NCBI RefSeq assembly: GCF_008831285.2 | Contig: NC_045140.1 | Coordinates: 21,574,370 to 21,638,369, forward strand | DNA from: Nymphaea colorata | Lineage: Eukaryota > Streptophyta > Magnoliopsida > Nymphaeales > Nymphaeaceae | Length of the DNA stretch: 64,000 nt | Direction of reading: 5' to 3' | Shown: one piece after another, positions 60,101-64,000 of the stretch | Numbering within the stretch: the stretch's first letter is position 1 | Layout: every line of letters begins with the position of its first letter | Notes under the pieces: generated by a model | Databases searched by the model: none | What the model was told of the DNA's origin: nothing | What the model saw: the letters and a program-made list of their open reading frames with translations, nothing else | Program-made: the position numbers and the translations under genes

Positions 60101-61211
60101 CAAAAAAATTGCAGAACGCCTTGAAGATCCAAGCCAGTATCACCGATCCCTAATTTGCATTTTGCAAACTTATTTACTCATCAGCAGATTTACCTGTTTC
60201 TCAAAAAAGAGTCACTTGACTGCAAACGGTGTGCATTGCTTCCAATTACTAATTTTTGAGCAAAAAAAAAAATCTGCAAACTGTGGGACACAGGAACAGT
60301 GTGTACCACAAAACCACCCAAGTCCTAACCTGAACCTGAGGGCAAGTGGGGAGCGACTTCCGCCTCTCATATGCGACCTCAAATAAGAGTTACTCTTTAG
60401 ATAAGTAAATTTGAAATGAAGTTTCACCTAAATAACAGCAAACTTTATCTACAATTTCTGTAAAAATTACGGAACAAAAGTTTGAAATAAATTTTCACTA
60501 AAACTGGGAAAAACTTTAGCTACTTTTGTTGTGTTCTTACGGGACTGAAGTTAGGCAGGAGCATGGGCACCAAAAAGGAGAAAGTCTTAAAGGGAAATTT
60601 ATTTATTTTACACCTTTGACTTGCTCACAGAGCTTTTTCGCCAGAGTGGATTTGCCATAGCCTCCGGCACCACAGATTCCGATGACCGGAAGTTCTTCCT
60701 GCAACAGTTTCTGCTTCAACTCTCCCACGGGCTCCGTCCATCCCACGGTGAACTTTGGTGGCTCCGGTACAGAACACTCGTACTTCACTCCCCTGTTCGT
60801 CAACGTCACTTCCCATATGTCGGCCACCATCACCCTCGTTACGAAACCGTTCAGCCTTTCGTTGCAGACCTTCAGTTTCTCAGTGTAGAAGTTGATCTTG
60901 TGGTACTTCCAAAATGACAGATGCGTGCATTTCTCAACCAATTGCTGACAATCCTTCAACTGATTCACCAAATTGGTCATCTCGGACCGTCTTTGGACCG
61001 TTAGCTCGTCATTCATGCTCACATCGGTGATTTGATCATCGAACTACCGACCGACGGATTTAATTCGAGGAATTAAGTTCTCTAAGTTATTCTTTAAGTT
61101 ATCATACTCGGTCTTAAAGCTATCGATTGTCTTCTTTGCCGAATCGAGGGCTTTGATTATCCCCTTGATCAAAGAAAACGCTGTTTTTGAGATGGAAATC
61201 GGCTCCACCAT
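57181..61211 (-). pseudogene. gene E: RNL pseudogene, all five exons present
   Basis: Exons correspond to 61211-60614, 59664-59221, 58763-58408, 58304-58105 and 58007-57181. Splice borders are kept, but the frame is broken at least four times: a TAG in the RPW8 region (61046-61044, created where three extra bases occur relative to D), a 10-base tandem duplication in exon 2 (about 59530-59550) that shifts the frame, a TAG right after the kinase-2 LDGV, and a TGA in exon 5 (57691 region) just before DNQTMFPDL. P-loop GAGGYGKST, QHDLLSELA, CFMDISSFPDNKRI and the LRRs are readable. Like gene D, kinase-2 has LDGV. It lacks the 49-residue insertion of D. Confidence 0.92.
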
Positions 61212-62135
61212 TGTGTTATTTTCTGGCAATTTCTCCTGCTAGAGCAATTATCTCGGAGAAGAACCAGATAGCTCAAACTCAGACCAATGCAGCAGGGTCA
61301 ATCGTCTCCTCCCAACTTGGAATTGATCAGCTGTAGCAGCAAAAAGCTAGCCGGAGCTCCTGCAGAGTCACCAACATCACAACCGAAGATGAGCACCAAC
61401 TGGCAAGCTGTACCTCTGAAATTATCGATCACCTACATTTCAAATCATTACAAAGCGACCAAGTTTCTCAAATGTGTCGACAAAAAAACAAAACAAAACA
61501 AAGAAATAGTTTTCTCAAAGAGATAAAAACCTGCTCGTGCTCAGGCAAGCATTGTCCCCTTCCTCCGCAGAACGCAAGCAAGTAGCCTCTTCAAGAGGGA
61601 CCGCGTATTCCGCGCGCAACCCCTTTTATTCCATTTTTGCTCAAGGTGCTAACTAGGAAGGTTCCCAAGGAAGTCCTGTGCCGACGCTCCAAGCGAAGGA
61701 GGGAGAAACCGACCTCTCTGACTGTGGCGGCAGACTGTCTGGTCAAAACAGATCGTCTGAGTGACATCGGCCTTACTCCAATTTTTAACGGAATCCGACT
61801 GTCGATCCGATCCGATACCATTCAGATAGCATCGTCTCCCAATGATACGTTTCAACGTTGAAGAATTGAGGTAGGGATTTGGATTTGGATTTGGATCTGG
61901 ATCTAGAGGAGATCCAACGGCAGTGAGAATCGCCATCCAGTTAGTTTCATGCTCCTCAATTCAATCGAGATGCAACGATCCAAATCCGTCACCGGTGGCC
62001 ACCTAACCTTCCACAACAAAATAAATGCTTTACTTTTACCATTAAACTTCAACTTTGGTTACAATATCAATTAAGAGAGAATTTGCAGGTGATGTTTCCT
62101 ATGAAAAGAAAGAACTACTTTAAAATTTGGGGATC
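61212..62135. other. 5' flank of gene E, duplicate of the gene D flank
   Basis: Matches 48031-48480 and 49140-49270. A GGATTTGGATTT-type short repeat occurs at 61876-61902. No gene recognised. Confidence 0.6.
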
Positions 62136-62180
62136 AATATCCTTTAACACAATAGCCACCATTCGATTTTCATAGTACCA
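62136..62180 (-). pseudogene. short fragment of reticulon exon 1 start region
   Basis: ATCCTTTAACACAATAGCCA and the bases after it match 50445-50480, just upstream of the reticulon ATG. It lies at the same place relative to the duplicated RNL flank as the intact reticulon does to gene D, so this copy of the reticulon was deleted, leaving a stub. Confidence 0.75.
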
Positions 62181-63173
62181 AATACTTATGGAGGACCTCA
62201 AATCTAGTTTTCTTAAGGATAAAGAGAAAAAGAAATTTCTGATACCAGCTTAAGAGGGAGGGCCTTCTTCTTCTGAGAAACCTTTAGATTTATTTCATTG
62301 ACCAATTCATCGCTCCCCTTTTGGATTTACACTTTAGCACATTTTCTCGTCATCGAAATTGATTAAAAGGGGAAGACACTTTTAATAAAGTGAAATTTAA
62401 ATCTACCAGAAGATCGTCTCCCGGTCATTATTTCAAGAACAGACGTTTTGAATTTTCTTACACAAAGCTTCAGTTTCACGGACGACAATCGGAGGCACTA
62501 CCATCGGTAGTTGCCGTTCAGACTTCAGACTCCAATCCTAAACAAAATAACAATTAAGAAGAAGAAAATGAGTAGATAGACGACTAAGACAGCAAAAAAT
62601 TTACCCTCATCTTCTTGCTTCTCATGTTTTAATTAGCAAACCATTTTTAGCAACTTTCAGTAAAAATGAGGTTCCCATCAGGAAAACTGGGACATAATCG
62701 ATATGAATTTCATCTTTCTGTTTTTCTGTTTTTAAATTATTTTTAAATACAAAATTAAAGAAAAAAAAAGGGATCTGAGGCACAGAGGGTGCTAAACTGC
62801 GGACCTCTCATCGTTTTTACGCTTTTAAGTAAACCAAGTCAACTATGTACAACGCAAGTTGAGATAAAATTCAAAAGAATCAAAACTCTCAACATCAATG
62901 AAGAAACATATGTTGAGTTTACGTCAAGTGGTGGATCTGCATTGCAGCATTGCCCAAAAAAAGAGTTAAGGTGATACAATTTGTCTATCAAGCGGAGAAC
63001 GTAAAGAAAGAATGAACTCCACTTTACACATGACAAACAGAAATTACCAGTCTCAGTCTCATGTCCATGCAATCCTTTGTATAAGAAAGAACACAAACAG
63101 AAACTGATTACAACATTTCCCATTTTCATTCAACGCAAAAAAGTAGTGTCCTTGTCTAGTCACTCTGAGTTTT
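62181..63173. other. intergenic, 3' flank of gene F
   Basis: 62640-62675 shares AAACCATTTTTAGCAA and following bases with the 54525-54545 junction. 62780-63173 matches 43490-43857, the 3' flank of gene D. No gene seen. Confidence 0.55.
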
Positions 63174-64000
63174 CTATTTGAGAAAATTTAAGTTCACGAG
63201 ATCCTTACATCCGTGCACCCTAGGCCTTCTGGACTTGGTCTTAACACTCTCCCACAGAGTTTTAACATCTTCATCACATATAACATCTCTAAGGCCCTCG
63301 AGATTTATTACCGTATCAGGAAGATTAGCAGAGCATCCCCTGAAGTCAATTTTTTCTAAGCTATGTAATTTGCCTATGCTGTTAGGAAGATCTTTTACAT
63401 GCGAACAGCAGAAGAGATCCAGAAATCTAAGTTTCCTTAGTTTAGAAAAAGAATCTGGTAAACTTTCCAGCGATGTGCATGCAGACAATCTTAAGACCTC
63501 TAACTTGCTCAGCCTGCCGATTTCCTCTGGCAACTCACAAAGATCGGGACAGTTAGTAATGCTCAGCTCCTGCAGATTGACAATGTTGCAAACTGCAGTA
63601 GGCAATTTCTCCAATCCATCGCAGTAGTCTACTTCAAGCTCTGTGATGTCTGGAAACATTATTTGGATATCAGATCCTGGACAAATCTCCAGTGCTTCAT
63701 TGACTTTGCAGAGGATCATTGATAGCTTCTGCACTCCCTTGAAAGGCTCCATCAAGGTACAAGGAATAGGTAGTAATATCTTTTCTAATCTCACTGTCCT
63801 GAGAGATTTTAGAGAACCAGATGGTAGCAGTCCGCTTAACACTGCGGCAGCCATGCTGTGATTCGCAATAATCAAAACTTTGAGATTTGCCATCCAATTC
63901 ACAAATCGAGGCAGACAATAAAAATTGCTGGAAAAGCATAAAATAAGCACTTCAGCATGAGGGAATGGCACATCAATCCTCTCAAAGTTTATACTTTCAC
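63174..64000 (-). CDS. gene F: RNL, last exon (LRR) only; rest beyond window
   Basis: Exon 5 runs from 64000 to the TAG at 63174-63176, an open frame of 275 codons that starts exactly at the acceptor position expected from genes D and E. It carries LRRs of the type LEKLPTAVCNI, LCELPEEIGRLSKLEVLRL and LESLPDSFSKL and ends in LVNLNFLK. Closest relative is gene D. Exons 1 to 4 would lie to the right. Because they are not visible, I cannot say whether the gene is intact. Confidence 0.85.
   Translation of the reverse strand, partial: ESINFERIDVPFPHAEVLILCFSSNFYCLPRFVNWMANLKVLIIANHSMAAAVLSGLLPSGSLKSLRTVRLEKILLPIPCTLMEPFKGVQKLSMILCKVNEALEICPGSDIQIMFPDITELEVDYCDGLEKLPTAVCNIVNLQELSITNCPDLCELPEEIGRLSKLEVLRLSACTSLESLPDSFSKLRKLRFLDLFCCSHVKDLPNSIGKLHSLEKIDFRGCSANLPDTVINLEGLRDVICDEDVKTLWESVKTKSRRPRVHGCKDLVNLNFLK

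Noticed and set aside
63174..63861. Plus-strand frames opposite the LRR exons (also at 24368, 36294, 43862, 57212)
   Set aside because: They are antisense shadows of the RNL exon 5 reading frames and recur only because those exons are paralogous.
1..64000. CRISPR arrays, operons or bacterial features
   Set aside because: Introns, plant NLRs and plant retrotransposons show nuclear plant DNA. The direct repeats seen are microsatellites or segmental duplications.

Overview
This window looks like nuclear DNA from a flowering plant. The protein-coding genes have introns with GT-AG borders, there are Ty1-copia retrotransposon remains and MITE-like repeats, and the dominant genes are RPW8-type NLR immune receptors (RNLs), a land-plant class. 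The NB-ARC motifs resemble NRG1-type RNLs more than ADR1 by eye; if right, that argues against a monocot. I cannot name the species.

The locus is a head-to-tail array of RNL genes, all on the minus strand. From right to left it holds: gene F (last exon only, 63174-64000), gene E (57181-61211, a pseudogene), gene D (43858-48030), gene C (36185-39461), gene B (24268-27252) and gene A (13260-17187). A further gene must lie just past the left edge, because positions 1-530 copy the 5' flank of gene A. Genes A, B, C and D each assemble into an uninterrupted five-exon reading frame (817, 819, 822 and 858 codons of protein) with the same intron phases. B and C are close paralogues, D, E and F form a second group, and A stands apart. 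Broken RNL pieces lie at 11440-11555, 12320-13200, 23331-23570 (inverted) and 54543-54918.

Only one other clear protein gene is present: a compact three-exon reticulon (49454-50445, minus) between D and the relics to its right. Pieces of it have been copied to 52918-53100, 54017-54524 and 62136-62180; one piece is joined to an RPW8 relic in a way that keeps a reticulon intron and its splice sites. A nuclear tRNA-Ile(AAU)-like sequence and a shrunken second copy lie at 51966-52119. A degraded Ty1-copia element (30696-about 35977) separates the 5' flank of B from the 3' end of C.

The rest (0-11.4 kb, 17.2-24.2 kb, 27.3-30.7 kb, 39.5-43.8 kb, 51.2-57.1 kb, 61.2-63.1 kb) is repeated intergenic DNA: successive copies of the same RNL flanks, foldback elements, microsatellites and short insertions. 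If the genes work as known RNLs do, A to D encode helper NLRs that act downstream of sensor NLRs; the expansion, a Walker B change in D and E, an inverted 3'-end copy next to B, and the RPW8-reticulon junction are the most notable features.
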